A stretch of 64,000 nt of DNA from Pardosa pseudoannulata (Eukaryota; Arthropoda; Arachnida; Araneae; Lycosidae), in NCBI GenBank assembly GCA_032207245.1, contig CM063500.1, positions 20,404,024-20,468,023 on the forward strand, in the 5' to 3' direction. Positions 32,420 through 42,242 of the stretch are shown here, one piece after another; the stretch's first letter is position 1, and each line of letters starts with the position of its first letter. The notes under the pieces were generated by a model, which did not search any database, was not told where the DNA came from, and worked only from the letters and a program-made list of their open reading frames with translations. Position numbers and translations under genes: made by a program.

Positions 32420-32690
32420 ATTCGGTATCTAGAATACATATATATATTAATTCAGTATCTAGAATACATATATATATATTAATTCAGTATCTAGAATACA
32501 TATATATATTAATTCACTATCTAGAATACATATATATATTAATTCACTATCTAGAATACATATATATATTAATTCACTATCTAGAATACATATATATTAA
32601 TTCACTATCTAGAATACATATATATATTAATTCACTATCTAGAATACATATATATATTAATTCACTATCTAGAATATAAATTAAATTTAT
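32420..32690. repeat. Minisatellite, unit about 30 bases (ctagaatacatatatat)
   Basis: Nine or so tandem copies of tatctagaatacatatat plus attaattcac, differing in the length of the TA stretch. Two more copies occur at about 32965-33005, on the far side of the retroelement-like fragment, so that fragment appears embedded in the array. Confidence 0.85.
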
Positions 32691-32727
32691 TATGAAGCTA
32701 AAATGTTTTGCTTATCTTATATATTCT

Positions 32728-32991
32728 TCACCTACACTCATCAGTCTCAACTGGCATTATACTATTGGCTATGCTAGCCACATCCCTTATTCCACTGCTT
32801 CCTTCCATCAATCCTTGCCTATAGTCAAAGGGGATGCTTTCTACAGTCTTCTTAATTACTCTGGATTGTATATATGCTTCAATCCGGCTGCCGAGTTCCA
32901 GTGCTTTGCTGTGATTTTTATGATATTTGGTTACCAACCCGTCCCATGTCATGACATACGGGACACTATCTAGAATACATATATATTTCAA
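32728..32991 (-). pseudogene. Retroelement-like protein fragment
   Basis: A minus-strand frame of 87 codons with the phrases MTWDGLVTKYHKNH and EAYIQSRVIKKTVESI, which resemble, from memory, a conserved part of reverse-transcriptase-type polyproteins found in Nosema-group genomes. It is GC-richer than its surroundings, lacks a start in context, and lies between copies of the same 30-base tandem repeat. I interpret it as a truncated mobile-element remnant. The family is not certain, and an opposite-strand frame over the same bases (32692-32973) looks less protein-like. Confidence 0.4.
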
Positions 32992-33005
32992 TATCTAGAA
33001 TATAT

Positions 33006-33506
33006 TATATCACTACTAGTAGTCGTAATATACACACCATAAAAAGGGATTTTTTAACTTAGAAGATAAAACTATCAAAATGTTTTCGTTATTTAACAAA
33101 GTTCAAGTAATGAAATGTCTATGCCTAAACTTCTATAATATTCTCATTATCTCTTTTCTTATTTTATTCTGTTGAGTGATATCTCTCATATATTTTATGA
33201 TAAATAACCTTCAATCTTGGAAATGTATAACATATTCAATAAAAACCTTTTTGTCCATAAACTGAATTCTGTGATTTTTTTCTCCATTGACTGATATTCA
33301 TTTATGCAACGATACAAAAATAAATCAAAAAATATGTGACCTTAACAAGTCAATACTTTTATCTACGTTTAACAAACATTTATCTTATTTAAAAAATGAT
33401 GGATATTACTTTTAAAGTGTATTAAAAAGATTTCAGACTGACACTCCTTATCTGTCAATCGCTGTACACAATTTATTACTAAATTTGCTTAGCTTACTAT
33501 TACGAC
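33006..33506. other. AT-rich intergenic region
   Basis: No supported gene. A short GC-poor stretch with no repeat, RNA or start-signal context that I can see. Confidence 0.4.
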
Positions 33507-33790
33507 ATACATATTCTACCAGTAACTATTATAATAATATATATTCTACAGTAACTATTATAATAATATACATTCTACTATTAACTATTATAATAATATA
33601 CATTCTACTATTAACTATTATAATAATATACATTCTACCAGTAACTATTATAATAATATACATTCTACCAGTAACTATTATAATAATATACATTCTACTA
33701 TTAACTATTATAATATATATTCTACTATTAACTATTATAATAATATACATTCTACCAGTAACTATTATAATAATATACATTCTACCATAC
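33507..33790. repeat. Minisatellite, unit about 30 bases (attataataatatacattct)
   Basis: Nine to ten copies built on taactattataataatata plus cattctac, with variants accagtaa and actattaa alternating. Open frames on both strands across it are repeat artefacts. It lies immediately upstream of the Utp21-like gene. Confidence 0.85.
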
Positions 33791-33846
33791 AATAAACTAC
33801 ATAACACTCTTCTTACATATTTAACTACAAAAGATGACCCTTCAAC

Positions 33847-35948
33847 ATGTTTAAATCCTCAATCTACAAATTATACAGAAAACTGAATTTTAAAATTACA
33901 AGAGAATTAATAATCGGACAACTAGGAAAACATAAAATATTTATTCTATTTACAGATAACATGTTTCAAATTTATGATGTAGATACTTTTAATACTCTTT
34001 TTATCAGTCCATATATAGAAAAAATAAGTGCACCAGTTTTTCATGATGATAAATTGTACGTGTGCAGTGGAACAAAGCTTTTGATATTTAAAAGAGGAGC
34101 TCAAGCTTTAGATTACGATTTTAAGGATTATTTGATAAACATTATGTGCTTAGGAGACATGCGGTTTGTTTTATTGAAAAACGGTTTTATGAAAATTTTT
34201 AATGATGACTTTACTATGTTTAAGGAATTAGAGACAGTAAGTTATATCTTTCATCCCAAAACATATATAAACAAGATGATTATACGAAGATGTGAAAGTG
34301 TTATCTTGTACAATTTTGTAAAAGACAGGGTGGTTTACGAATTTACAAGTATTAAATCTAATTTTATCAAGATGGTGAGTACAACGTTAATAGACATTGT
34401 TGGTGTCGTATACAAAGATAGAATAGATATAGTCAATTTAAAACAAGATAAGATGATTTACACTTTGGAAGTGTCTTTTGTTGATTATTGTGATGTTGTT
34501 TTTTCGAATGACAAGATGGCCATCATAAGTGATAATTTATTGCAAATTTATGATTTGGTAAGTAAAATTAAGATAGTTCAAAAGATAGAAGTATTAAATT
34601 GTCAGTTTTTAGATGACAAGTATGTTTTGATAAGTACTTTTAACAATGTGAGTATTTTTGAGTTATGTTGTGGTCGGTTAGATCTTATAAAGAATAAGAT
34701 TATTCTTATTTCTGATATAAAAGGAATTGAAAGCATAAACAATAAGAGTTTTGTGTGCATTAACAAGGATTGTGTTGTAAGAATGAATTTATATAATGAT
34801 AATGATACTATTAGAATTTTATACAATAAATATTATAAGGATCGGGGTTTAGAAGAGATTGATTGTATATGGAAGGAAGAAGTCAAGGATAATTTGTCAG
34901 AAGATATTCAGCCATCTAAATATAAAAATAATTTACATACTGACATGGATAACTTAAATAATCATTCAGTTGATAAAAGTCATAATATTCTACAAAATGA
35001 TAATTTTATTAGTTCAGTCTTTGGAGATAACATGATAGTGAATAAGAATAACACTTTGTACAAAGTAGATTTGATAAACAATAAGTCTGTATTTTTATTA
35101 AGGAATAAGGTAAAGGATGTATCTTTATATAAGGACAGGGCCTTGTTTATTACGGATAAAATGTATATTATGAATATAAATAGTGGACTAGTCCACTATA
35201 CCATAGACAAAGAGTATACAAATGGAATATATTATGATGATTACATAATATCACGAAATAAGAATCAGGTTATCGTGTATAATTTTATAAAGGGAGTAGA
35301 ATTATTTATCCACAAAGAAGGAATAGCTGAAATAAAGATAAAAGACAATATTTTAGTACTTAAATTGACCAATCAGATTTTATTTTTTAATCTTGGAGAA
35401 AGTGAAGCCATTTAGGATATTTAATATAGAAAGTATTATAGACTGGGATATTAGTAGGAAGTTTTTATGTATATTGAGTACAGAATATATATGTATATAT
35501 GATTTACTAAGTAATATTAAGATAGACAATATTCCCATAGAAGAGGAATATAAGTATATAAGATTTAGTAGAGACAATTTTTTTCGTTGTGCTTGTTTCT
35601 AATGGGGATGACGTCATTCTTTTAAGCAATAAGATATATGAGATAACAGATTGTGAGAGAGAAGAAAGAGATATAGTACAATTTCCAGAGAGTATTACAA
35701 ATACATCGATAAATTGGAAGATAAATGATTTGTTTAATTTTAATTATGAAGAGATTGATTTGGATTGTGTACTAGATAGTATATTAGAGAATATAGAAGC
35801 CGATTTTGTAAAGTACACGTCATTGCTGAATGTGTTTCTGAAGAGATATTTCAAGTTTTTTAATCGGGACAAGCTCAGGGCATTTTATGTGAAGTACAAG
35901 GAGATAGGAGAAAGATATACAGAGAATTATTTAAGATGTGTTAAGTAG
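33847..35948 (+). CDS. Utp21/WDR36-like beta-propeller protein, frame broken twice
   Basis: About 700 residues in three segments (33847-35415, from 35393, and from 35589). The N terminus SIYKLYRKLNFKI, then GKHKIFILFTDNMFQIYDVD, and an array of beta-propeller blades resemble Utp21 (WDR36), a tandem-propeller subunit of the UTP-B module of the small-subunit processome. The C-terminal helical end TSLLNVFLKRYFKFF resembles the Utp21 C-terminal domain. It would act in the nucleolus on pre-18S rRNA. Breaks near 35395 and 35585 are at T runs. CCC six bases before ATG 33847 supports the start. Blade sequences are highly diverged, so another propeller protein is possible. Confidence 0.6.
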
Positions 35949-36175
35949 ACATGAATTACAAATAAATTTTGATGTTATACAGAATCCTACTTGGTTATCC
36001 TCTTGGTTATATTCTTTCTCTTGTGTTTATTCCTCTTGGTTATATTCTTTCCTCTTGTGTTTATTACTCTTGGTTATTCCTCTTGGTTATCTTCCTCTTG
36101 ATTATCCCCTTTCTTTTGGTTATCCCCTTCCTCTTGTGTTTATTCCTCTTATTCTCATTTATTTTTACCCAACCA
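35949..36175. repeat. Pyrimidine-rich repeat upstream of RPA2
   Basis: Six or more short imperfect copies of cctcttggttat and ttattcctctt occupy 35985-36150. The RPA2 reading frame stays open through them, but the proteins they encode are low-complexity, so the RPA2 start is placed after them. Confidence 0.65.
36168..36170 (+). promoter_or_regulatory. CCC start signal of RPA2
   Basis: CCC lies five bases before ATG 36176. It decides against the longer frame that begins at 35969 within the pyrimidine-rich repeat. Confidence 0.6.
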
Positions 36176-36841
36176 ATGTCAGATCTCGGATACATTCAGT
36201 CGTCTCCAAAAAATGATTACACTGGTGTGAAAGCTGTAAGATCTCTTACAATCAAACAACTACTAGAAAGTCACCAAGAAGGCACATCCACCATATTCTA
36301 TATAAATAATGTAGAATTGAGCACTCTCAGAGTAGTGGGGTGGATTTCCAATGTAAGGACAACCAGTCCCGGCAAGTCTTTTTTACTGGAAGATGGTACT
36401 GGGATTATAGACTGTATAATGTGGTGTAATAAGACGTATGAAGAGTATCTGGTTAGTCTGATTGAAGATGGTGTATTAGTAAAGATAAATGGTATTCTTA
36501 AAGATTATTTAGGGAAAAAGAGTATACATGCCAGTAGTCTGTATGTTATAGAAGATTATAACGAGATTACATACCACATGTCTAATGTAGTGAAGGAGTG
36601 TTTGTTCTACACCAAGAAGACCGGACCAGCAGAGAAGAAGGAGATGCAGAGGATTCATAAGGACCTTCTAGAGTGTGTAAGAAATAACCAAGAGGATGAG
36701 TCGGGAATATCTCTTGAGATAATTGTTAAGTGTTTACAGAATGAGTACAGTGAAAGGAAGATTCGGGAAGGAGTGGAGTTTTTAGTAGACAATTTTTATC
36801 TTGTGAGTACAGATGATGATGGATATAGATGTATTAATTGA
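36176..36841 (+). CDS. RPA2: Replication protein A 32-kDa subunit
   Basis: 221 residues. Subunit of the single-stranded-DNA-binding RPA heterotrimer used in replication and repair. The N terminus is short (MSDLGYIQSSPK), followed by AVRSLTIKQLLES and the OB-fold with LRVVGWISNVRTTSPGKSF and LEDGTGIIDCIMWC, typical of RPA2. A C-terminal winged-helix-like region follows (GISLEIIVKCLQNEYSERKI). The N-terminal phosphorylation tail is shorter than in yeast or human. The frame is intact. It is convergent with TFIIE-beta, with a minisatellite between. Confidence 0.88.
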   Translation: MSDLGYIQSSPKNDYTGVKAVRSLTIKQLLESHQEGTSTIFYINNVELSTLRVVGWISNVRTTSPGKSFLLEDGTGIIDCIMWCNKTYEEYLVSLIEDGVLVKINGILKDYLGKKSIHASSLYVIEDYNEITYHMSNVVKECLFYTKKTGPAEKKEMQRIHKDLLECVRNNQEDESGISLEIIVKCLQNEYSERKIREGVEFLVDNFYLVSTDDDGYRCIN

Positions 36842-36879
36842 GTGAGTTAATAAAGTAAGTTAAATGTTTGTTAGTATTA

Positions 36880-37085
36880 TAGGGTAGGTACAGTATGTAT
36901 ATTATATATAGGTAGGGGTAGGTACAGTATGTATACTATATATAGGTAGGGGTAGGTACAGTATGTATATTATATAGGTAGGGGTAGGTACAGTATGTAT
37001 ACTATATATAGGTAGGGGTAGGTACAGTATGTATATTATATAGGTAGGGGTAGGTACAGTATATAATATATATATAATATATAGT
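36880..37085. repeat. Minisatellite with GGTAGGGGTAGGTACAG units
   Basis: Six copies of a unit of about 34 bases alternating guanine-rich ggtaggggtaggtacag with tatgtatattatata. It ends in ggttggttagggtaggttag (37090-37110), which resembles telomeric TTAGG-type sequence. It lies in the spacer of convergent genes. Confidence 0.8.
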
Positions 37086-37186
37086 ATAAGGTTGGTTAGG
37101 GTAGGTTAGGCAGAACATCCTTAATTAACAAGTGACTTATTCCCCACCCAACAAACACAAGTGTCACACAAAATATTTATTCTTAA

Positions 37187-37809
37187 TCACTGGTCTAGTT
37201 CTCCAAGGTCTAGTCCTTTTATATGTGTATTTGTTATTTTAATATTTCTTTTGTATCTCTTTGTCTTGGTCTTCTTCACAAGTGCCTTCCTCTTAACCAC
37301 CTCAACCTTCATTGACTTGAGCCTGCAGTATTCAACTCTCTCAATAAGTCCTGGTATCCTGGTACTTTGACAGACCTCCACAAGTCAATAATGTCTTCAT
37401 CCACTCTTTCTACGAAGGTGTCATTGTAGAAGACTACTTCATCACCATCGGAATCTTTTAGTACAAAGCATCTCTGATGCTTTGTACATGATTCGAGAAT
37501 AGGGATGATATTTACAACATTGTCAGTTAACTTTTTCATCTCTACTCCTTCGTTCTTCTCACTCAGAACACTGATTAGGTCTTTTTCGTTTCTTATGTTG
37601 TAAGTGTAGACGTAAGAAATCGAGTTGTTTCTGATAGAAATCTTCTCATTTTTCTGTAAAGCAGAAAGAAGCTGGTAATTACCATGGACATCTATCCGTA
37701 ACTTAGTAAATATTTCAGAAAAGGAGACAGGACCATCTGCAGATCGGAGATATGTCAGTATGTCATGTAAATAAGTGTTGATATGTTTTTCTGCTTCAGT
37801 GTATCCCAT
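37187..37809 (-). CDS. TFA2: TFIIE beta subunit, frame broken once
   Basis: About 205 residues. TFIIE-beta helps TFIIE recruit and regulate TFIIH at RNA polymerase II promoters. The first segment contains winged-helix sequence (ILTYLRSADGPVSFSEIF), a second winged-helix region, and DLWRSVKVPGYQDLL, a conserved phrase before the C-terminal part. After a shift at about 37320-37345 the basic tail continues with KALVKKTKTKRYKRNIKI and NTHIKGLDLGEL, matching the conserved N-T-H-L end of the family. The start has only CC, three bases before the ATG. It is transcribed in the same direction as MCM5 upstream, about 150 bases away. Confidence 0.8.
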
Positions 37810-37958
37810 AAAGGACTTAGAAATAAATTAAAGAAGAGTGGGACCAACACACTAGAATATGAATACACTAAGGAATAACACATTGCTCATCTCTAAATTA
37901 AAAACATTCTTTAATAATCTTCAAGGCTGACGAATATAAATCCTGCCACTGTCTTTAC

Positions 37959-39950
37959 TTACAAGTTGTTCTGCTTAACCATGAAATCAATGGCCTTCTT
38001 CTTAAGGCCATCATCCACCCCTACTAACTTACTGAGAAGGTCCGTGTACTTGATAGACCCACCAACAGGCAAATAACTCCTTATCTTCGTACAAACCACA
38101 TCAATCTTGTCTAGCAGGTCTGTCCTGACCATCCCTTCAAGCATGTGCCCATTGGAGACAGCATTCATGGTACTCATCTTGAATATTCTTATTGCTTCTT
38201 CCACGTGAATAGTGTGCACCTTCTCTGACAACTCCATCCTTGCAAGAGATTCACTGATCCTGATTATCCCTTCCAACTGTCTAACAGTAATTGGAATGCT
38301 GCTCTTATTAGATTCTCTCTCCATATCCTTCACTTCCTTCCTTGTGCTGGTGTAGTACTCCACCAGCATCCGACCGGCTGCTTCTGAAAGAACGGGAAAG
38401 ACCTTAGACTTGGCGTACTGCGCATACCGCCTGAGCTTTTCTAGCGGAATAACGTCTTCCTCCGCCTGGCTATCCCCGCCTTTCTTGTGGATGCCAAGCA
38501 CATGCTTGGCAATAAGAAGGTCGTTGGGACCGTGCCGGTCCTTCAATATGAAAATACAATCGAATCTGGACAGGATAGTCGTGCCAAACTCCACATTCTC
38601 GTCTGGTGTCTTGTAATCGTCGTATCTACCAAACACGGGATTTGCTGCTGCCAATATGCTAGTCCGGGTATTTAATATTGTTGTGATGCCTGCCTTGGCT
38701 ATGCTTATTGTCTGCTGCTCCATAGCCTCGTGAATGGCAACCCTGTCTTGCTCATTCATCTTATCAAACTCGTCTATACAGCATATTCCATTGTCTCCTA
38801 GAACAAGAGCTCCTCCTTCCAGATAGAAATCTCCATTGTGGTCTCTAATCACACTTGCTGTGAGGCCAGCAGCAGAACTTCCTTTCCCACTTGTGTAGAC
38901 TCCTATTGGAGACACCATCTCCATAAACTTCAGTAACTGACTTTTTGCTATTCCGGGATCTCCTAAGAGTAAAATATTTATGTCTCCTCTTAGTGTCACC
39001 CCATCTTCCAGTACCCGCCGGGTACCCCCAAAAAGCATGCACGCCAGTGCCTTCTTTATGTCTTCGTGTCCGAATATCGAAGGTGCTATGGACTTGGCTA
39101 TCTTCATGTAAATATCGTCTTTGGCCATCCTCTTAAATTCTTCTACTTCCTCGTCACCAAACCGCTTACTGGCCTTGTTATTTATACTTTCTAGTCCTAT
39201 AACCTTCAGGTAGCTTGTATTACTCCCTCCTCTACTCCTGATGCCGTGTATCCCCGTGAAAAGACCAACACAGCCAGGCACTATTTTATTTACAAGATTT
39301 TTTTCCATCATCAAACTAAAATGTCTTGGTATTTCTCCTATCGGAATGTCATCAAACATTTCTTGTATCTTCACATACTGCACATCAACCACATGACTCT
39401 TCTCAGGCACCACCATGTACGGATCGATAGGACACTCTGAATTATCACATGATCTTGGTATGTAGTCACTCACAAACTTACCACTCAGACAATTTCTACA
39501 CACAACAAACACCTTCTTTGGTTTTGTAATAACAGAAGATACAGACACCACCATCCCTTTCACCCTCACAATCTTGCGTGCTCTAGATGAGTTTATACTT
39601 CTTATATTTCTTATCTGTTCACTGCTAATAATGTGTAACTGAAAATTTTTCATCTTGTCAAAACTAAAACTTTCTGCTATGCTTTCTTCACACCATTCTA
39701 TGAATTCTTCCGCATTCTGCGACAAGCACTGTGACAGCACAGAAGAGAACTGGTTTATGTGCTCCAGTTTTACTACGAGTTCGTATACATGTTGGTTTAT
39801 GTTATTGGTGAGTGTGTGGATGTACTCTTTATGGTCAGATCTGAAATTATTAATGAAGTCTACGAAGTGTTTCTGGACTGTTTCTTTGTTTATTGGACGA
39901 GTATTCGTCATGAGATCGATGCTTGTTATCTGGTGTTCATCAAATGTCAT
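37959..39950 (-). CDS. MCM5: MCM5 replicative helicase subunit
   Basis: 663 residues in an intact frame, somewhat shorter than yeast Mcm5 (775). One of the six MCM2-7 subunits of the replicative helicase. Visible features are an N-terminal zinc finger (CRNC ... CDNSEC), the MCM5-type Walker A GDPGIAKSQLLKF followed by YTSGKGSSAAGLTASV, Walker B CCIDEFDKM, and the arginine-finger motif SRFDCIF. The phrase GVTLRGDINILLLGDPG points to MCM5 rather than MCM2, 3 or 7. A winged-helix-like C terminus is present (YTDLLSKLVGVDDGLKKKAI). CCCCC two bases before the ATG confirms the start. It is one of the longest unbroken frames in the window. Confidence 0.96.
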   Translation of the reverse strand: MTFDEHQITSIDLMTNTRPINKETVQKHFVDFINNFRSDHKEYIHTLTNNINQHVYELVVKLEHINQFSSVLSQCLSQNAEEFIEWCEESIAESFSFDKMKNFQLHIISSEQIRNIRSINSSRARKIVRVKGMVVSVSSVITKPKKVFVVCRNCLSGKFVSDYIPRSCDNSECPIDPYMVVPEKSHVVDVQYVKIQEMFDDIPIGEIPRHFSLMMEKNLVNKIVPGCVGLFTGIHGIRSRGGSNTSYLKVIGLESINNKASKRFGDEEVEEFKRMAKDDIYMKIAKSIAPSIFGHEDIKKALACMLFGGTRRVLEDGVTLRGDINILLLGDPGIAKSQLLKFMEMVSPIGVYTSGKGSSAAGLTASVIRDHNGDFYLEGGALVLGDNGICCIDEFDKMNEQDRVAIHEAMEQQTISIAKAGITTILNTRTSILAAANPVFGRYDDYKTPDENVEFGTTILSRFDCIFILKDRHGPNDLLIAKHVLGIHKKGGDSQAEEDVIPLEKLRRYAQYAKSKVFPVLSEAAGRMLVEYYTSTRKEVKDMERESNKSSIPITVRQLEGIIRISESLARMELSEKVHTIHVEEAIRIFKMSTMNAVSNGHMLEGMVRTDLLDKIDVVCTKIRSYLPVGGSIKYTDLLSKLVGVDDGLKKKAIDFMVKQNNL

Positions 39951-40165
39951 TTGGGGGAGAAATAAAATGAAAGGATAAGCATGGGGGAGATAGCATGAAG
40001 AATACTGATGTGTAAGAAAGACTGATGATTATACGGAATAAGGGATACTGGTGTCTACTAGTCAATGTTAAGCATACAACCACAATAACTTTTCGGGAAG
40101 TAATTCCACTGATTCAATAATATATTTTAAGTAAACCAGAACACCAATATGTTATACACTGTACT

Positions 40166-40450
40166 ACTAGCTATTCGCTAGTCTGTTCCAAGAACAGACT
40201 TAATTTTCAATTTTAAATAAATTTTGTATGCATAAACGAAATAGTCGATAATGACTTATGTTGTAAGAAATGTACACAGCATGATACTAAAGAAATGTAA
40301 ATAGCATGATACCAAAGAAATGTAAATACTATTTAAGATACTAAAGAAATGTAAATACCATTTAAGATACTAAAAATACACATATCACTCGTACACTTCT
40401 ACAAACTACTTATTCTATATAAACAGAAATAAAATCAAATCTTTCATATA
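40166..40450 (+). mobile_element. Short dispersed repeat with Merlin-type end (copy A)
   Basis: It starts actagctattcgctagtctg, continues with ttccaagaacagactt and tgtatgcataaac, contains a local repeat of taaagaaatgtaaata (40285-40365) and ends near a TATA-like tctatataaacagaaataaa. Related sequences occur at 48069-48310 and 55114-55330, and the end motif also occurs at 47523, 49630 (inverted) and 54875 (inverted), where it flanks decayed Merlin transposase genes. It is probably a nonautonomous derivative or detached end of that transposon. Confidence 0.65.
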
Positions 40451-40885
40451 AAAAACTGTCGTAGATACCTCTATCAGTCAATTGGATATTCACATGGAGA
40501 CAACGTTAGTGGCCAATAAAACTATAAATACTTGTTCGGAATCCAAGGGATAGATCCCAAACTTAGATGATGCTAACAAAAAGAACATTCACTATACCAA
40601 GTACAATAGAATATTCAAATAGTATTTTACTTTACATTTAACACCATCTAAAATATCATCTTGATAAATGGTACACCATCTGTTCCATTGAAAAATAAAT
40701 CTTCTTTAATTGAAATACAAGAGACACCTTCTTCTAAATTTAAACGATTTCTTTTATTGCAAAGATATTCGTATTAAAAGTAGGGCTTGAGTTCGTCCGT
40801 AATAAAATATTCCTATTCTATATTCTTCATGGTGGGTGGCCAGTTAATAAAATTTAACAAGAAAATTTACTCACCTGGAATATCT
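40451..40885. other. AT-rich intergenic region
   Basis: No supported gene. A 24-codon frame at 40567 follows a CCC run but is too short to call. The region reaches the stop of the Pin1-like gene. Confidence 0.35.
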
Positions 40886-41302
40886 TCATCTTCTATAAAT
40901 AACATGGTAACCAGAAGGCGTCTTCACCGGACCTACCAACCGTCCTCTTTTCAATATAAAAGCTGCCTTCTCAAACTCTTTGTACATCTCATTCTTACAC
41001 ACAAAACCCAAGTCTCCTCCCTTCTTCTTAGAGCTGCACTCTGAATGCTCATACGCCTTGGCTTTGAAATACTCCCTGAAATTTTCTATATTAATATTCT
41101 TCTTCAAATCATCATGTATTTTATTACAAACATTCAATGCTTCTACTTCGCTCCTTTCCACCGGATTCCTGCAGTTTATGTGCTTAATTAGTATGTGATA
41201 GAGTCTGTATCCATCCTTCGGTCTGGTATTTGTCTTTTCTTTCGTTTCATCATTGTAAAAATACACTTCATTAGTTGATTTTTCTTTCAATTTGTACCAC
41301 AT
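40886..41302 (-). CDS. ESS1: Pin1/Ess1-type parvulin prolyl isomerase
   Basis: 138 residues. Isomerises phospho-Ser/Thr-Pro bonds, classically on the RNA polymerase II C-terminal domain. The N terminus MWYKLKEKSTNEVYFYN is a shortened WW-like domain retaining one tryptophan and the aromatic strand. The parvulin domain has YHILIKHINCRNP, the active-site cysteine region YEHSECSSKKKGGDLGFV, and KTPSGYHVIYR at the end. CCC two bases before the ATG fixes the start. The frame is intact. It is upstream of, and divergent from, RPB10, another RNA polymerase component. Confidence 0.9.
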   Translation of the reverse strand: MWYKLKEKSTNEVYFYNDETKEKTNTRPKDGYRLYHILIKHINCRNPVERSEVEALNVCNKIHDDLKKNINIENFREYFKAKAYEHSECSSKKKGGDLGFVCKNEMYKEFEKAAFILKRGRLVGPVKTPSGYHVIYRR

Positions 41303-41384
41303 AAGGGTATGGGATATTCTTTTGACTGTAAGATGGTTTGTACTTTCTTGATGTAAAATTTTAACATTTATTCTAAGTCTTCAT

Positions 41385-41530
41385 GTTAGTACTGGTGATA
41401 TTATATACTAGTACTGGAGATATTATATACTAGTACTGGTGATCTTATATACTAGTAATGGAGAATCTTATATGCTAGTACTGGTGATCTTATATGCTAG
41501 TACAACAATATTCGACTATATACTAGCACT
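41385..41530. repeat. Minisatellite, unit about 28 bases (tatactagtactggtgat)
   Basis: Five to six imperfect copies of tagtactggtgatcttata with ctagtac junctions, in the divergent promoter space between ESS1 and RPB10. Confidence 0.75.
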
Positions 41531-41687
41531 AGTATTGAAGACCAAATAAACTGCCTCTACAAGCAAACATTCTTAGTCTATCAACTTTTTTCTCTTACTC
41601 AGATTCTTATTGAATTAAATATTCTTTTTAAATTATCTTTTTCTACTCTTTGTTCTCATCTGTTTATGCAATACATTTTACTAGCCC

Positions 41688-41903
41688 ATGATTATCCCAG
41701 TTAGATGTTTTAGTTGCAACAAAGAAATCTCAAGCAAGTGGGAATCTTACAACTACTTGATAAACTCGGACAAATCACCAGCAGAAGCATTAAATGAATT
41801 CGATATAAAGAGAATATGCTGCAGAAGAATGTTCTTGGGACATGTAGAGATTGTAGACAAGCTTATTGAATTTGATGTGGCACGTGATGTTTATTTTCAA
41901 TAA
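41688..41903 (+). CDS. RPB10: RNA polymerase subunit RPB10 (RPABC5)
   Basis: 71 residues, the normal length. Shared small subunit of RNA polymerases I, II and III. It begins MIIPVRCFSCNKEIS, and the second half of the zinc site is RICCRRMFLGHVEIVDKL, giving the atypical C-x2-C ... C-C zinc finger that is characteristic of Rpb10. CCC directly abuts the ATG. The frame is intact. Confidence 0.97.
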   Translation: MIIPVRCFSCNKEISSKWESYNYLINSDKSPAEALNEFDIKRICCRRMFLGHVEIVDKLIEFDVARDVYFQ

Positions 41904-42019
41904 AGTAAAAATTTTATAAACGAAAATGTTTGGGCTTTTTTTTTCTAGTGTAGTGTTTCTACTGCTTTATATTAATTTTTTGTAGTAAATTTATTGATCA
42001 TTTACAAAATATATTGTCA

Positions 42020-42190
42020 CTTGTTTTATATGGTAATTATTATTTCTTATTACAAATATCTGTTATGCTATATTTATTTTTCTTGTTATAACTAGCTGTT
42101 ATGCTACAATATCTGTTATGCTATATTCATTTTTTTCTTATTATAACTAGCTGTTATGCTATATTCATTTTTCTTATTATAACTAGCTGT
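42020..42190. repeat. Minisatellite, unit about 43 bases (actagctgttatgctatatt)
   Basis: Three to four copies of ttataactagctgttatgct followed by atattcatttttctta. It lies between RPB10 and the RING gene, ending about 50 bases before the latter's start. Confidence 0.75.
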
Positions 42191-42235
42191 TCTATCTTAA
42201 ACTTCATTTATACTATGGAAAAAAAAACAAAATAA

Positions 42236-42238
42236 CCC
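42236..42238 (+). promoter_or_regulatory. CCC signal that locates the RING gene start
   Basis: CCC lies four bases before ATG 42243. That ATG opens a short frame which, after a shift near 42292, continues into the longer coding segments, so the gene is taken to begin here. Confidence 0.45.
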
Positions 42239-42242
42239 AGAA

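Noticed and set aside
33485..33886. Open frames on both strands across the 30-base repeat
   Set aside because: The repeat period is a multiple of three, so frames stay open automatically. The translations are monotonous isoleucine/tyrosine repeats.
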